Assembly: GCA_049658145.1 (NCBI GenBank)
Contig: JBASOJ010000070.1
Span: forward strand, 1-13,511
Length of the DNA: 13,511 bases
From: UBA6100 sp049658145
Lineage (GTDB): Bacteria; Actinomycetota; Coriobacteriia; Anaerosomatales; Anaerosomataceae
Reading direction: 5' to 3'
The notes under the pieces were generated by a model. The model was not told the DNA's origin. It did not search any database and saw only the letters and a list, made by a program, of their open reading frames with translations. This document shows positions 13,248 to 13,511 of this stretch, piece by piece. Position 1 is the first letter of the stretch, and each line of letters begins with the position of its first letter. Both the position numbers and the translations under genes were made by a program.

Positions 13248-13511
13248 CTGGATCGATGGAGTGGGAAGGGCCGGCGCGGTCGCTCTTCGCGGGCCTGATC
13301 CTTCACCTGCGGCGCTCGGCCCTTCTCGCCTGTGCCGGATGGGGCGCCTCGTCCCGGAGGTCTGCGGAGGGCGCGCCGCAGAAAAGCGCATCCGGTGCGG
13401 GCCGGTCCCGGCGCGGCACGAGTCCGTAGCCGTCGGCTTCGTCTTCCCGGGTGCTACCCGGTCTGCGTTGCTTTCGCCGTGTGTGCCCCCGGGCAGGGAG
13501 CGGCCGCATGC
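13248..13511. other. Region without a supported gene; possible start of a cassette
   Basis: 264 bases of very GC-rich DNA to the window edge. A 57-codon frame from ATG 13256 to TAG 13429 (plus strand), a plus-strand GTG frame open from 13261 to the edge and two arginine-rich minus-strand frames exist. None has a good ribosome site or recognisable motifs. A short perfect hairpin, CCGGGT-GCT-ACCCGG, lies at 13447-13461. If the upstream site is functional, this would be the first cassette, but no second attachment site is seen before the edge. Confidence 0.3.

Noticed and set aside
13137..13509. Two arginine-rich minus-strand frames at the right edge
   Set aside because: No ribosome site or motif; one runs through the inverted repeat of the candidate attachment site. 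Not supported as genes.
1..13511. CRISPR arrays, insertion sequences, rRNA genes
   Set aside because: No regularly spaced long repeats, transposase motifs or rRNA-like conserved blocks were seen; the only recombinase is IntI.

Overview
The window is high-GC DNA (very roughly two thirds G+C, frequent GTG starts, tightly packed genes with stop/start overlaps). The gene set mixes respiration with oxygen defence: a cbb3-type oxidase, a NapC-like multihaem cytochrome, a flavodiiron protein, a polyprenyl synthase of the quinone side-chain type and a selenocysteine tRNA. This suggests a Gram-positive-like or deep-branching bacterium of low-oxygen habitats. A Coriobacteriia/OPB41-type actinobacterium would fit, but that placement is inference; no rRNA or marker gene is present.

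Left part, all on the minus strand, read from 6136 down to 1. First comes a cbb3 oxidase module: one 913-residue protein in which the CcoN catalytic subunit, the CcoO monohaem cytochrome and a CcoP-like dihaem part are fused. It is followed by a CcoS-like 60-residue protein and an 86-residue two-helix protein, then by a hairpin terminator. A 311-base gap (2639-2949) holds this terminator, a possible gene remnant and three direct repeats spaced exactly 11 bp. A second operon follows: a 13-haem NapC/NirT-type cytochrome, a small exported Asp/Glu-rich protein, an OmpR/PhoB response regulator and the start of its histidine kinase, cut by the window edge. The 11-bp repeats are the kind of site OmpR/PhoB regulators bind, so this operon may control itself.

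Middle. On the plus strand, divergent from the oxidase, is a complete selC unit: promoter, tRNA-Sec (anticodon TCA, encoded CCA) and a strong terminator. Next come a small four-cysteine protein of unknown function and a tightly coupled set: nitroreductase-like flavoprotein, FetA-like ATPase, FetB-like permease and an unknown membrane protein. Then follow, apparently as separate units, a trans-polyprenyl diphosphate synthase with its own promoter and an FprA-type flavodiiron protein.

Right end. A small PQ-loop (SemiSWEET-like) membrane protein precedes a complete integron integrase (IntI), recognised by its extra helix and conserved tail. Directly downstream of intI is a 100-base island of about 51% GC containing an inverted repeat and a GTTA motif, a candidate but unproven attachment site. 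The last 270 bases carry no gene I can support and may be the start of a cassette.

Together, the window shows electron transfer from quinol to oxygen (cbb3) and to a periplasmic multihaem cytochrome under a two-component system, scavenging of O2 or NO by FprA, and an integron platform at the right edge.
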